Assembly: GCF_000016785.1 (NCBI RefSeq)
Contig: NC_009486.1
Location: 992,001-1,056,000, forward strand
Length of the DNA: 64,000 nucleotides
DNA from: Thermotoga petrophila RKU-1
Lineage (GTDB): Bacteria; Thermotogota; Thermotogae; Thermotogales; Thermotogaceae
Reading direction: 5' to 3'
The notes under the pieces: generated by a model
What the model saw: the letters and a program-made list of their open reading frames with translations, nothing else
What the model was told of the DNA's origin: nothing
The model's database searches: none
Part shown: in pieces, positions 37,187 through 46,926 of the stretch
Layout of the letters: each line of letters begins with the position of its first letter
How positions within the stretch are numbered: position 1 is the first letter of the stretch
Program-made: the position numbers and the translations under genes

Positions 37187-38949
37187 TCCTTGGCGACCTT
37201 CTGCAGAGGCTGACAGTTTCTGAGGATGAAGTATCTGGAAGCCTCTATTTGCTGTATGGCCTTTACATAGCCATCTAAAAACTCCACGTACCTTTGAGGA
37301 GTACCATTTTTTCTGTCGACAGCCAAACTCTTATCCAGTCTACCGTCCCATGAGACAATGAACACTCGGTTGTCGTCTATGAAAGATCCGTCCGGAACGT
37401 GATATCTCAAAGCAGCAAAACCATGTTTCGCGTTCAGAAGATCCTGCCCCATGAAGAAACCTTCTCTGTAATTTATTCCCATCACGTTCAGGATCGTGGG
37501 AAGAAAGTCTATCTGTCCTCCAGGGATGTTGACCACCCTACGAATGTTCTCTCCAGGGATGTGGATAGCAAAGGGAATATTGAGGGCGATTTCGAAAGAA
37601 AATTCTCTATCCAGGATCTCGGGTATCTTCGTTTTGACTTCCCTGTTGAATGGATACAGGCCCGCGTGGTCACCGTAGAGAACGATCACAGAGTTTTCGT
37701 AGAGGCCAGCTCGTTTCAATTCATCAAGAAAAACACCGAACGCTTCATCGGCGTAATGTATAGCCTGCAGATAGTGTCCAACGATGGTATCTGATATGTC
37801 TTCAGGAAGTTCGAGTTTTCTGTGCTCTTCAGGAATAACAAAGGGAGTGTGACTGGATATAGTTATCAAAAAAGCGTAGAAGGGTTGTGGATAGTTTCGC
37901 AGTTTCTGAACAGCCTGCTTGAAGAAAGAAACATCTGCCAGTCCCATCCCGAAAACCTCATCCTGTTGGAAATCTTCAAGACTCACGAATTCATCGAAAC
38001 CGATATGTTTGTAAACCTCTTCTCTGTTCCAAAACCAGCCAACGTTTCCATGAAACGCTATTGTGTGATAGCCGTTTTGTTTCATAATTCTGGGCAAAGC
38101 AGGAAGGTTTATCACGGGGTACTCTTCATAGACCACACTGTCTCCCAGTGTGTGAAGAGAGGTGTTCACAACAAACTCGGCGTCGGCTGTGTTCCCGCTC
38201 CCCACCTGCTGGTAGCAGTTCGAGAAATAGACGGTTCCGGAGTCTCTCAAAAATGAATTTATGTTCGGCGTGATCTCTTGCCCGTTCACTTCAAGACCGA
38301 TCACGAAATTCTGCAGCGATTCCATCTGAACGACTATCACGTTTTTTCCTTTTCCTATTCCAAAGAGGATTTTTTGAGAGGGTTCAGCTGTTTCACTTCT
38401 AACGGAAGAAACCGCCAAATCGTTGTTTTCTTCTTTCTTGTTCACAAAGAGATTGATGATGTCCTGAACGTGATAATCAAAAACACCGTATCTGTTGAAG
38501 ACAAACTTCGACTGCAGATTCTGAGAGGTGTGGACGGCACCGAGAAAGGTGAAAGACAGAACCAGGACAAAAAGCGATGACAGAGAAAACGTTCGCTTCG
38601 TATTTTCTTTGAAGAAGAACCACACAAAAGGAAGATCTGCCACAAAGAGAAGAGAGTACAAATCGATGAAGTACTTGATTTCACCGCCGAGATCTCCCAC
38701 CTGAGGAAGCAGAACTACTTCCTTAATGGATGGAAGGTTTCCAAAGTTCTGAAAGTAAAGAAAATCAACGAACAACAGAAGGGAGAGCACCGTGTAAAGA
38801 AGCTTGTGCCCTCCCTTAAAAACCAGAAGCAGCAACATCAACCATCCTGCGGTACTGAAAACAACGGAAACGCTGAAAGAACTCAAAGTAGGTACGTAGA
38901 AAAGAACGATCTTTGCTGCCAGAAAAACTATCAGAAGATAGTCGCTCAT
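37168..38949 (-). CDS. LtaS-like membrane sulfatase / phosphoglycerol transferase
   Basis: The 593-residue protein has five predicted N-terminal helices and a C-terminal alkaline phosphatase-like domain. Catalytic features match LtaS: Glu in VVQMESLQN, Thr nucleophile in GSGNTADAEF, and Asp-His in YGDHAG, with a further His in HTPF. The family transfers phosphoglycerol to lipid or glycan acceptors outside the membrane. Lipoteichoic acid is not expected in Thermotoga, so the acceptor is unknown. One base separates it from the upstream PPIC-type gene. Confidence 0.9.
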   Translation of the reverse strand: MSDYLLIVFLAAKIVLFYVPTLSSFSVSVVFSTAGWLMLLLLVFKGGHKLLYTVLSLLLFVDFLYFQNFGNLPSIKEVVLLPQVGDLGGEIKYFIDLYSLLFVADLPFVWFFFKENTKRTFSLSSLFVLVLSFTFLGAVHTSQNLQSKFVFNRYGVFDYHVQDIINLFVNKKEENNDLAVSSVRSETAEPSQKILFGIGKGKNVIVVQMESLQNFVIGLEVNGQEITPNINSFLRDSGTVYFSNCYQQVGSGNTADAEFVVNTSLHTLGDSVVYEEYPVINLPALPRIMKQNGYHTIAFHGNVGWFWNREEVYKHIGFDEFVSLEDFQQDEVFGMGLADVSFFKQAVQKLRNYPQPFYAFLITISSHTPFVIPEEHRKLELPEDISDTIVGHYLQAIHYADEAFGVFLDELKRAGLYENSVIVLYGDHAGLYPFNREVKTKIPEILDREFSFEIALNIPFAIHIPGENIRRVVNIPGGQIDFLPTILNVMGINYREGFFMGQDLLNAKHGFAALRYHVPDGSFIDDNRVFIVSWDGRLDKSLAVDRKNGTPQRYVEFLDGYVKAIQQIEASRYFILRNCQPLQKVAKDQTSSR

Positions 38950-38950
38950 T

Positions 38951-40696
38951 TCATTCTCCTGTCGATGTAGAAGGTGTAGATTCTTCTGATGCTTTCATGG
39001 CTTCGAGAATTGATTCCACCTGATTGTAGGCAGACTCGTAATCCATGAAATTTGGATCGATTTTTTTCATCTCATCAAGGTAATACTTCGCAGACGTGGG
39101 ATCGTTCAGTGCAAGGCTCATATCGTAGAGCATGTAATAAGAGTCGAGACGTATGCTGGTAGAAGCGTCCGTTGCATTGGCCACTGTGTAGAGACCGAGA
39201 AGAACCCCAAATATCTGGTTCGGATCGTAGGTTCCAGTTGACAGATAAGGTTTGATTTGATTGTAAAGATTGGCGTAATAGTTGTACTTGATGTTTATGT
39301 CGTTGGGGTGCAAGCGGTACGCGTATTCCAGTACATACGTGGAAGACGGGTAGTTCTCGTAAAGATAATCCACAACTGCTCTTTTTTTGTTTTCCAACTC
39401 TGCTTTTTTCTTTTCAAGCTCTTCTTTTCTTGCGTCGACTTCCTCGATCGAAAGTTTCCCGTACTTCTTTATAAGATCCTCATCTGGTTCCTGAGAATTT
39501 TCAAGCGCTGTTCTGTACTGAGTCAATTCGGCTATCTGTTTGGTGAGTTCCTGGATCTTGCTGTCGGAGAGAAGGACGAAGAGAGATTTCAGCTCATCAG
39601 ATGTTTCTGTTACCAGGTTTTCTCCCTGGAAGAGAAGGTTCGCCAGTTTTCCGTAGAGGTCTTCTTCGTTCTTGAAGTACTTCCACCAGTATTCAAGAAC
39701 CTGATCGTTGAACGCGTACGATAGATTTTCTTCCTTCATGAACTCTTCCAACCACTTCTGGAATTTTTCCTGTTCCAGCTTCGTTTTCACATCACTGTAC
39801 GCGTCGCTGTTCTCGAAGGCGTTGAAATCTGTGAGAACCGAGGAAGTCTTCACCCTGAACACGTACCACTGATCGAGGAAAAAGAACGGTCCAACAATCG
39901 AACCTGGAGTGGCACTGAACAGAGCCGTGTCTATTTCATCCGGGAAAATCCCCCTTGTAGCGTTGGAAAAAGGTTGAACAGTAACATTCATACTGGAAGC
40001 TGCTTCATCGAAACCCACCTCACTTGCTTTTGCAATGAACCCCTGAGCCGTGGAACTGCTGTCGAACGACACAGCTTCTATGTCAACTCTGTCGTACTGC
40101 TTCTGAAGGTCTTCCTTGTTTTCCTCGAAATATTTCTTTATTTCATCCTCGGTGACAACTCCCACTTTTTCCTGAACCTTCTTGATGGTGAGCTGAACTC
40201 GAATTTGAGGCTCCAGGTAGTTCTTCTCGTAGTTCGAAAGACTTCCGTACGTTCTCTCTATCCGGTTGAGCTGATTTTGATCGTTCTTTATTGTTTGGAT
40301 AACGTTGTTCACTTCCTGGTTGATTTCTTTCTTGGAAGGCTTTATGTCGTTCTTTTCCGCATAGTAAAGAACCACTTTCTGCTGGAGAAAGACGTCCGCT
40401 ATCAGAGCTTTGAGTCTGGGTTCCTCAAAAAGTGGATCTAGAGATATGATCTGATAAGAACTCAACAGGTTGGAGTAATAGTCGTTCACTTCCCACGGCA
40501 TGAGCCAATAGGTGGAATCGTTCAAAGCCGTTCCGTCTTTTGTGATGTAAGCGAGACTCTGTTCGAGGGTGTATTTAACGTTGTTCTGGGTGTTTCTGAG
40601 GTTGATCGACACCGACCACCAGATCATACCCGCCACGAACGCAATGGCGACTGCCCAGATAATAACCCCTTGCCACTTTTTCATCCATTTTCTCAT
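38951..40696 (-). CDS. Membrane-anchored SurA/PpiC-like chaperone
   Basis: The ATG at 40696 is eight bases after AAGGAGGG. The 581-residue protein has one N-terminal membrane anchor ([19 protein letters not shown]), a SurA/PpiD-like chaperone region (residues 75-200), a degenerate parvulin-like domain (about 205-280), a coiled coil ([19 protein letters not shown]), a TPR-like C-terminal half and a Ser/Thr-rich tail. It probably assists folding of exported or toga proteins. The start overlaps the lysS stop by four bases. Confidence 0.82.
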
Positions 40697-42201
40697 TCTT
40701 CAAACCCTCCTTCGAATTCCGCCTCTTCTTCCTCGAATTTTTGGGGTTTCACAATTGGGAAGGGAATCACATCCCTTATTGTGGGGGAATCTGTGATGAA
40801 CATGAAGAGCCTGTCAAGACCGATTCCCAGTCCTCCCGTGGGAGGCATTCCATACTCGAGGGCCCTCACAAAATCGAGATCCATCATGTGTGCTTCTTCG
40901 TCCCCCTCTTCTCTCATTTTCGCCTGTTCGAGAAATCTCTGGTATTGATCAACGGGATCGTTCAGCTCACTGAACGCGTTCGCGATCTCCCTTCCAAATA
41001 TGATGAGTTCGAACCTTTCCGTGAGTCTAGGATCCTCTCGGTGTCTTTTGGCAAGAGGGGAAATCACCACAGGATGATCGATTATGAAGGTGGGATTCAC
41101 CAGTTCTTCTTCCACCAGATCTCTGAGTTTATCTATGAGGTGTGCTCTGTTCTTTATTTCCAGTTCCACTCCATATTCTTCGAGCTTCTTCAACAACACT
41201 TCATCGGGATCTTCGAGGATGTCCACCCCGAGTTTTTCTTTGAGAAAGTCTCTCATTCTCACTCTTTTCCAGGGTGGTGTGAAGTCTATCTCCTTGCCCT
41301 GGTAGGAGATTTTCAAGGTGCCGCATGTTCTTTTCACAACTTCCACTATCAGTTCTTCAGTGAGATCCATCATATCGTTGTAATCCGCGTAAGCCTGGTA
41401 GATTTCTATGCTGGTGAACTCGGGACTGTGTTTGTAAGATATTCCTTCGTTTCTGAAGTTCTTTCCTATCTCGTATATCTTCTCAAAACCGCCGATGATC
41501 AACCTCTTCAGGTAAAGCTCCGGTGCGATTCTCAGATACATATCTATATCAAAAACGTTTAGGTGGGTCACAAAAGGTCTCGCTTCCGCACCACCTGTGA
41601 CGTAATGGAGGATAGGCGTTTCCACCTCGATGAATCCCCTGCTGTTGAGAAATTCCCGTATCACTTGAACAGCCTTGAAGCGCTTTCTGAACCTCTCAAT
41701 AGCCTCGTCGCTTACGATGAGTTCGAGGTACCTCTGCCTGTATATGATTTCCTTATCTTTTATGCCGTGCCACTTCTCGGGCAAGGGACGTAGAGCCTTA
41801 CTCAGAAGCGTGTATTCTTGAACGTAAATGGTCAACTCTCCGGTTTTGCTTTTGAACGGAAAGCCTCTTACTCCTATAAAGTCACCTATTTTGACGTGTC
41901 TTTTGAAGAGATCCATTTTTTCCTTTCCAACAGAATCTGCCCTTACGTAAGCCTGGATTCGACCTGTGTCATCTTTCATGTGAAAGAAGGCCGTCTTTCC
42001 ATGGTGGCGTATCGACATGACTCTCCCTGCGAAAGAGAGTTTTTCAGATTCAAGAACTTCTCCAGCTTGGAGATAGTCGTACTTTTCCCTTATTTCCCTG
42101 GCAGTGAGTTCTTTTTCGAATTTGTAAGGATATGGCTCTATACCCATGGAACGAAGTTCCTGTATCTCATTGAGTCGTTGTTCTTTGAACTCTTTTAACA
42201 C
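40693..42201 (-). CDS. lysS: Lysyl-tRNA synthetase, class II
   Basis: The 502-residue protein has an OB-fold anticodon domain and class II motifs: motif 1 around [21 protein letters not shown], motif 2 [18 protein letters not shown], and motif 3 GLGIGLDRL. Start is GTG at 42201 after GGAGGTGG. Charges tRNA-Lys in the cytoplasm. Thirteen bases downstream of greA in the same operon, an order also seen in Firmicutes. Confidence 0.96.
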
Positions 42202-42214
42202 ACAACCACCTCCG

Positions 42215-42685
42215 TTACTTGTTCATTACCGCCATCACCTGATAACGCTGAACGCCACTGGGAGCTTTTACCTTTACCACATCTCCCACCTTTCTACCGA
42301 GAAGGCTTTTGCCCAGTGGAGAGTCGGAGCTCAGTTTTTGAGCGAAAAAGTCCGCTTCCTGAGGTGTGACGATTCGAAACTTGTGTTCTTCACCGGTATC
42401 CAGGTTCTTTATAACAACCCATTTCCCCAGTGTAACCTCGTCGCTTTCCTCAGAATCTTCTATGATCTCTGCGTTGCTCAGGATCTGTTCGATCTCCATG
42501 ATCCTGCTTCCAACACGTCCCTGTTCGTTCTTCGCAGCTTCGTACTCCGAGTTTTCCGACAGATCTCCGAGTTCTCTCGCTTCTTTTATTCTTTCAGAGA
42601 TCTCGTACATGAATTTCCTTTTCAGATCTTCCAGTTCTTTCTTCAGCTTCTCATAACCCTCACGGGTGAGACGGACTTTCTTCAT
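42215..42685 (-). CDS. greA: Transcription elongation factor GreA
   Basis: The 156-residue protein has the N-terminal coiled coil ([34 protein letters not shown] with the acidic tip) and the FKBP-like C-domain ending [11 protein letters not shown]. It stimulates transcript cleavage by backtracked RNA polymerase. ATGA overlap with nrdR. Confidence 0.96.
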
Positions 42686-43152
42686 TGTTCTTCGCCCTCC
42701 TTCTCTCTTTTTAGTTCTTTCACGATTTCCAAAAATTGATCCACTTCCCTGAAATCACGATAGACTGAAGCGAATCGTACGTAAGCAACCTGATCCAGTT
42801 TCTTCAACTCCTCCATAACCAGTTCTCCTATTCGTTTCGTTTCAACTTCGAAGGATCCTTCTTCTCTGAGTTTCAAGCAGATTCTGTTCACAGCTTCCTC
42901 GATCTGCTCGTAGGTGACAGGTCTCTTCTCACAAGCTTTTATCATACCATTTTTTATCTTTTCCCTGTCAAACTTCTCCCGCCTGCCATCCTTTTTTACA
43001 ACAAGAACAGGTGCTTCTTCGTATCTCTCGTAAGTGGTGAATCTTTTACCACAAGAAGAGCACTCTCTGCGTCTTCTGATAGCGGTTCCATCGAGAGTGG
43101 GCCTCGAATCAAGCACTCTTGTGTCCATCGAACCACAAAACGGGCACTTCAT
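42682..43152 (-). CDS. nrdR: Transcriptional repressor NrdR
   Basis: The 156-residue protein has the zinc ribbon [15 protein letters not shown]...CSSCGKRF and an ATP-cone domain ([16 protein letters not shown]). It represses ribonucleotide reductase genes according to the (d)ATP state. ATGA overlaps on both sides with whiA and greA. Confidence 0.96.
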
Positions 43153-44036
43153 TTTACATCACCAAACCTTTCAGCTATTTTGATAATTCTTTTCAGTTTC
43201 GAGTATATTTGAGATTTTGTGAGATTCAACTTTTTCCCCAGCTCTCTGAGTGAGAGCTCTTTGTTTTTCAATCGAACCAGGGCGACTCTTCTCAAATCTT
43301 CGGGTAAGTTTTCGAGTCCCATGTTCTCTTTTATAACCTCTATCGCACGTATCTGACGAGCTGTACTGTTGGCCGTTCTGATGGCGTTCGCTTCTATAAA
43401 GTTTACTGTTCTGTTCACATCACCGATCACTTTTCTTTCAGTGACGATTCGATCTATCTCTTCAAGCTTTCTCTGAACCCCTACGGCTTCGAGGAACACA
43501 AGAATATCCTTTATAGACTTTATATAAAGTTTTCTTGTATTCCTGAGTTCTACAATGCCTGCGTTTATGTTGAAGAAATCTTTCAAACTTTTCTTTGTGA
43601 GAGCGAGCGTTTCTTCCTCAAACAGATTGATTTCCAGATGATAATGATACCTTGGATTCGTCATGGATCCTCCGCTGAGAAACAACCCTCTCAAAAATGA
43701 AACAAATAGGGCTACGTCGAAGAACGGTTCTATCACCATGAAACTTTCCGAATACTCCGCGGTGATTTTTATGTACCTCTTCTTTATGTTGTGTGATTTC
43801 TCTACAATTATCTCCGAAACGGGTTTTGAGAGATACTTCATTAAATTCAAAAGCCGCCTCGAGGCGGCAAAAGAATGCAAAGAAAAAACGATATGCCTGC
43901 TCTTGACGTCCAGATCACCTCGCGCTTTTATGAAACCCAATAGTTCCGCTATAGCCTCATCACGACTTCCAAAAGGGACGTTCACGAGTTCCTCTTTTAT
44001 CTCCTCAGAGAAAGTTCGCCTCAAGAGGCTCACCAC
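43149..44036 (-). CDS. whiA: WhiA family DNA-binding protein
   Basis: The 295-residue length equals that of the structurally known T. maritima WhiA. The N-terminal two-thirds is a degenerate LAGLIDADG homing-endonuclease fold ([24 protein letters not shown]). The C-terminal part is a helix-turn-helix ([22 protein letters not shown]). WhiA affects cell division and development. It follows yvcK and rapZ, the conserved triad. Confidence 0.95.
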
Positions 44037-44974
44037 CTCGAAATTCTCTCTATCACATCCGCCAGCTTCACAGAGTCGTGTCTTATCTTTCTTTGACCAT
44101 CTGAGGGGTCAACTATCTCTACAAGAAAGGGCTCTGCCAGAATGGTGTTCTGTATGTTTTCAGCGTCGATCTCCACGAAATCGCTTCCCTCTTTTCTATA
44201 CCTTTCGAGCACCTCTTCAGAGGGCTTGCGGGTGTTCACCAGCACGAAATCCACGTTTTGCTCCAGGTACCTTTCGAGTTCTTTGACGTGGTCCGAAACC
44301 CTGTATCCTGTTGTTTCACCTGGCTGGGTCATGAGGTTACACACGTATATTTTCTTCGCTCTTGATCTTTTTATCGCATCCTTCACACCGTTTACGAGAA
44401 CGTTTGTGATGATACTCGTGTAGAGACTCCCTGGACCAAAGATGATGATATCGGCCCTTTCAATCGCCTCGAGGACTTCAGGAAGGGCATCGATCGGTCT
44501 ATCCAACCTGACTTCGACTATTTTTCCACCTTTTCTAACAATATTCGTTTCACCGATCACCTCTTCCCCATCTTCGAACTTCGCCACAAGTCTTGCGTGG
44601 TCTTCGCTCACAGGTAAGACTCTCCCCTTTATAGCGAGCACTCTCTCTAAAATTCTTATGGCCTCCGAGAAACTTCCTTCGATCTTGGTAAGAGCCGCTA
44701 TTATCAGGTTCCCCAGGCTGTGTCCTTTCAAAGATCCTTCATTGAAGCGATAGCTCATGAGCTTTGCAAGGAGGTCTTCGTCTTTTGCCAGAGCCACGAT
44801 GTTGTTTCTCACATCACCTGGAGGGGGTACGTTCAACTCTTTTCTTAACTTTCCGGAGCTTCCTCCCTCATCCGTGACTGAGACAACAGCGGTTATTTCA
44901 AAAGAATCGATGTTTTTCAATCCCTTCAAAAGAGTAGAAAGCCCCGTCCCTCCACCTACAGCAACCACATTCAC
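44030..44974 (-). CDS. yvcK: YvcK/CofD-like gluconeogenesis factor
   Basis: The 314-residue protein begins with VVAVGGGTGLSTLLKGLK, the nucleotide-binding signature of the YvcK/CofD-like family, and has FGPGSLYTSI. YvcK binds UDP-sugars and links carbon status to cell-wall synthesis. It sits between rapZ and whiA. GTG start. Confidence 0.94.
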   Translation of the reverse strand: MNVVAVGGGTGLSTLLKGLKNIDSFEITAVVSVTDEGGSSGKLRKELNVPPPGDVRNNIVALAKDEDLLAKLMSYRFNEGSLKGHSLGNLIIAALTKIEGSFSEAIRILERVLAIKGRVLPVSEDHARLVAKFEDGEEVIGETNIVRKGGKIVEVRLDRPIDALPEVLEAIERADIIIFGPGSLYTSIITNVLVNGVKDAIKRSRAKKIYVCNLMTQPGETTGYRVSDHVKELERYLEQNVDFVLVNTRKPSEEVLERYRKEGSDFVEIDAENIQNTILAEPFLVEIVDPSDGQRKIRHDSVKLADVIERISRW

Positions 44975-44977
44975 AGC

Positions 44978-45823
44978 TCACACCTTCTCTATATCTCTGT
45001 GCTTCTCAATGACCGTAAAACCTTCTCTTTCCAGCATTTCTTTCAGTCTATGTGTGATGTACACGGATCTATGTTTGCCACCGGTACATCCTATCCCTAC
45101 AGTGATTATCCTTCTTCCAGTCCTCTGATACTCTTCTATCGCTACCTTGAGTACTTCAAAGATCTTTTCGATGAACTCTTCCACCACCGGATAATTTTTG
45201 AAGTACGCTTCTACCTCGCTGTCCAACCCCGTTTTCGAAGAAAGTTCCGGTACGTAGTGTGGATTCGGAAGAAAACGAGCATCAAAAACGAAATCCGCGT
45301 CCATCGGGATTCCGTGTTTAAATCCGAAACTCATTATTCTGACAGAGGTTCCACCGGCTTGGTTCACGAGAAAATGCGCCAGGGTTTCGCGCAGTTGATG
45401 CGTGTTCATCCTGGTCGTATCTATAACAACATCCGCTATTTCCTTTATATGAGAGAGGATTTCCTTCTCTTTCTCTATGGCGTCTTCCAGCCCTAATCCG
45501 TCCTTTTGAAGAGGGTGTCTTCTTCTCGTCAGAGCGTATCTTCTTAGGAGTTCTTCCGTGGACGCCTCCAAAAAAATCACCAGAGCGTTCGTTTTCTCCT
45601 TTATCCTCTCAACCGTTGATATGGGATCTCCGAGGTGTTCGCTTCGCACATCAATAGCCATCGCCATCTTTTCGAGGTCAGAACTCATGAAGAGCTTCAA
45701 GAGTTCCTCCAGTATGTTACCGGGAACGTTATCAACACAGAAATACCCCAGATCCTCAAGAAAACCCATTGCAGTGGTTTTACCCGCCCCCGAAAGCCCA
45801 GATACAACGACTATTCTCTTCAA
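44978..45823 (-). CDS. rapZ: RNase adapter RapZ / YvcJ nucleotide-binding protein
   Basis: The 281-residue protein has a P-loop GLSGAGKT near residue 8 and the C-terminal domain with GFKHG, DARFLPNP and GCTGGKHRSVY. In E. coli it controls amino-sugar synthesis through small RNAs; in Firmicutes YvcJ affects competence. The TTG start at 45823 is preceded by GGAGGGTGATC and overlaps zapA by four bases. Confidence 0.95.
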   Translation of the reverse strand: MKRIVVVSGLSGAGKTTAMGFLEDLGYFCVDNVPGNILEELLKLFMSSDLEKMAMAIDVRSEHLGDPISTVERIKEKTNALVIFLEASTEELLRRYALTRRRHPLQKDGLGLEDAIEKEKEILSHIKEIADVVIDTTRMNTHQLRETLAHFLVNQAGGTSVRIMSFGFKHGIPMDADFVFDARFLPNPHYVPELSSKTGLDSEVEAYFKNYPVVEEFIEKIFEVLKVAIEEYQRTGRRIITVGIGCTGGKHRSVYITHRLKEMLEREGFTVIEKHRDIEKV

Positions 45824-46086
45824 GGTTTCCGATCACCCTCCCTGAGTATTTGAGAGAGTTTTTTCTTCAGATTTTTGATTCTCTCACTCATTTTCACGTT
45901 TTCGAGCACGGTGTTGGCCAACATGACGAACAGGATGTTATCTATCCCCACTTCATCGATGAATTCTTCGTACCGCTTGAAGTCTTTTTCTATTTTCTCT
46001 ATGGTTTGATTGACTATTTCCAGATCCTCATCCGTAACGAGATTGTACACTTTTTTTCCAAGTCTAACGCTTATTTTCTTCTTCAT
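45820..46086 (-). CDS. zapA: ZapA-like cell division protein
   Basis: The 88-residue protein starts MKKKISVRLGKKVYNLVTDE, a ZapA-type beta-hairpin head, followed by a helical coiled-coil tail. ZapA bundles FtsZ at the division ring. It overlaps the upstream coiled-coil gene by 23 bases, and its own end overlaps rapZ. Confidence 0.8.
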   Translation of the reverse strand: MKKKISVRLGKKVYNLVTDEDLEIVNQTIEKIEKDFKRYEEFIDEVGIDNILFVMLANTVLENVKMSERIKNLKKKLSQILREGDRKP

Positions 46087-46330
46087 CCTGTATCATCCCC
46101 TGATCGGTTGTGAGGGAGAGAAAACGCTGAATTTTCTCCACGAGTGTGTTCAGGGACCTTTTGTGTTGCTCGATGGTCTTTTCCAGTTGTTCCTTCTCCT
46201 TTTCTAAGTGAAGTACCCTCTCGTTCAACTGTTTCACCTTCGACCACAGTTCCCTATTTTCTTCTTTCAGCTTTCTGTAATCCTCTATCATTGAATCGAG
46301 AATCCTTTCAAGGTCCTCCAGTTCTTTCAT
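46064..46330 (-). CDS. Small coiled-coil protein upstream of zapA (ZapB-like)
   Basis: Nearly all of the 88 residues form one heptad pattern (LKEENRELWSKVKQLNERVL, KEKEQLEKTIEQHKRSL). No family is recognised by sequence; length, pure coiled coil and overlap with zapA suggest a ZapB-like partner. A gene-model artefact is unlikely because a GGAGGG ribosome site precedes the ATG. Confidence 0.7.
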   Translation of the reverse strand: MKELEDLERILDSMIEDYRKLKEENRELWSKVKQLNERVLHLEKEKEQLEKTIEQHKRSLNTLVEKIQRFLSLTTDQGMIQDEEENKR

Positions 46331-46350
46331 TTGTTTTCCCTCCTTCGTGA

Positions 46351-46926
46351 TTATATTAACACATCACGAATCGTTTTTATCACCAGGTTTTCAGGTACTT
46401 CAAGACCACGCAGCAGGATCTTTGCTCCCCTTTCGGTGTAGTTCATCTCAACGAGTTCCAGTCCTATCATCTCCGCAACTCTGAACACGTTGTTCAATTC
46501 CTGATAACCTATCTCCACTTCGAACTCTTTCATGAGCCTCAGCCTTCTCAGCTCTGCCCCCTTGACCGCCATCTCAGCAGCCGAAGAGTAAGCTTCTATG
46601 AGTCCACGAACACCCAGTTTCACTCCACCGAAATATCTTGTGACAACGATCGCTGTGTTCATAAGATCGTATTTTTTTAAAACCCCGAGAATGGGTCTGC
46701 CCGCCGTTCCACTCGGCTCACCATCGTCCGAACTGTGTTCAAGGATACCGTTTGGAGAGAAAATTCTGTAAGCCCAGCAGTTGTGAGTGGCATCCCTTTT
46801 CGAGACTTCTTTCAACTTCTCACGAAAGTCTTTCTCGTCCTTTATCGGAAAGATCGTGGCATAGAATTCTGATCTCTTAACGTTGATCCTTTCTGTGTGG
46901 GGTCTCACCACCGTCTTCCATTCCAC
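46351..46926 (-). CDS. yigZ: YigZ/IMPACT family protein
   Basis: The 191-residue protein has the UPF0029 signature DGEPSGTAGRPIL and the TRYFGGVKLGVRGL segment, with a C-terminal ferredoxin-like domain. Its relatives interact with translation factors or RNA; bacterial function is not settled. GTG start after GGAGG, 22 bases inside the end of murB. Confidence 0.9.
   Translation of the reverse strand: MEWKTVVRPHTERINVKRSEFYATIFPIKDEKDFREKLKEVSKRDATHNCWAYRIFSPNGILEHSSDDGEPSGTAGRPILGVLKKYDLMNTAIVVTRYFGGVKLGVRGLIEAYSSAAEMAVKGAELRRLRLMKEFEVEIGYQELNNVFRVAEMIGLELVEMNYTERGAKILLRGLEVPENLVIKTIRDVLI

Noticed and set aside
43149-44036. LAGLIDADG homing endonuclease
   Set aside because: The fold is present, but gene order and the C-terminal helix-turn-helix identify WhiA, in which the nuclease function is lost.
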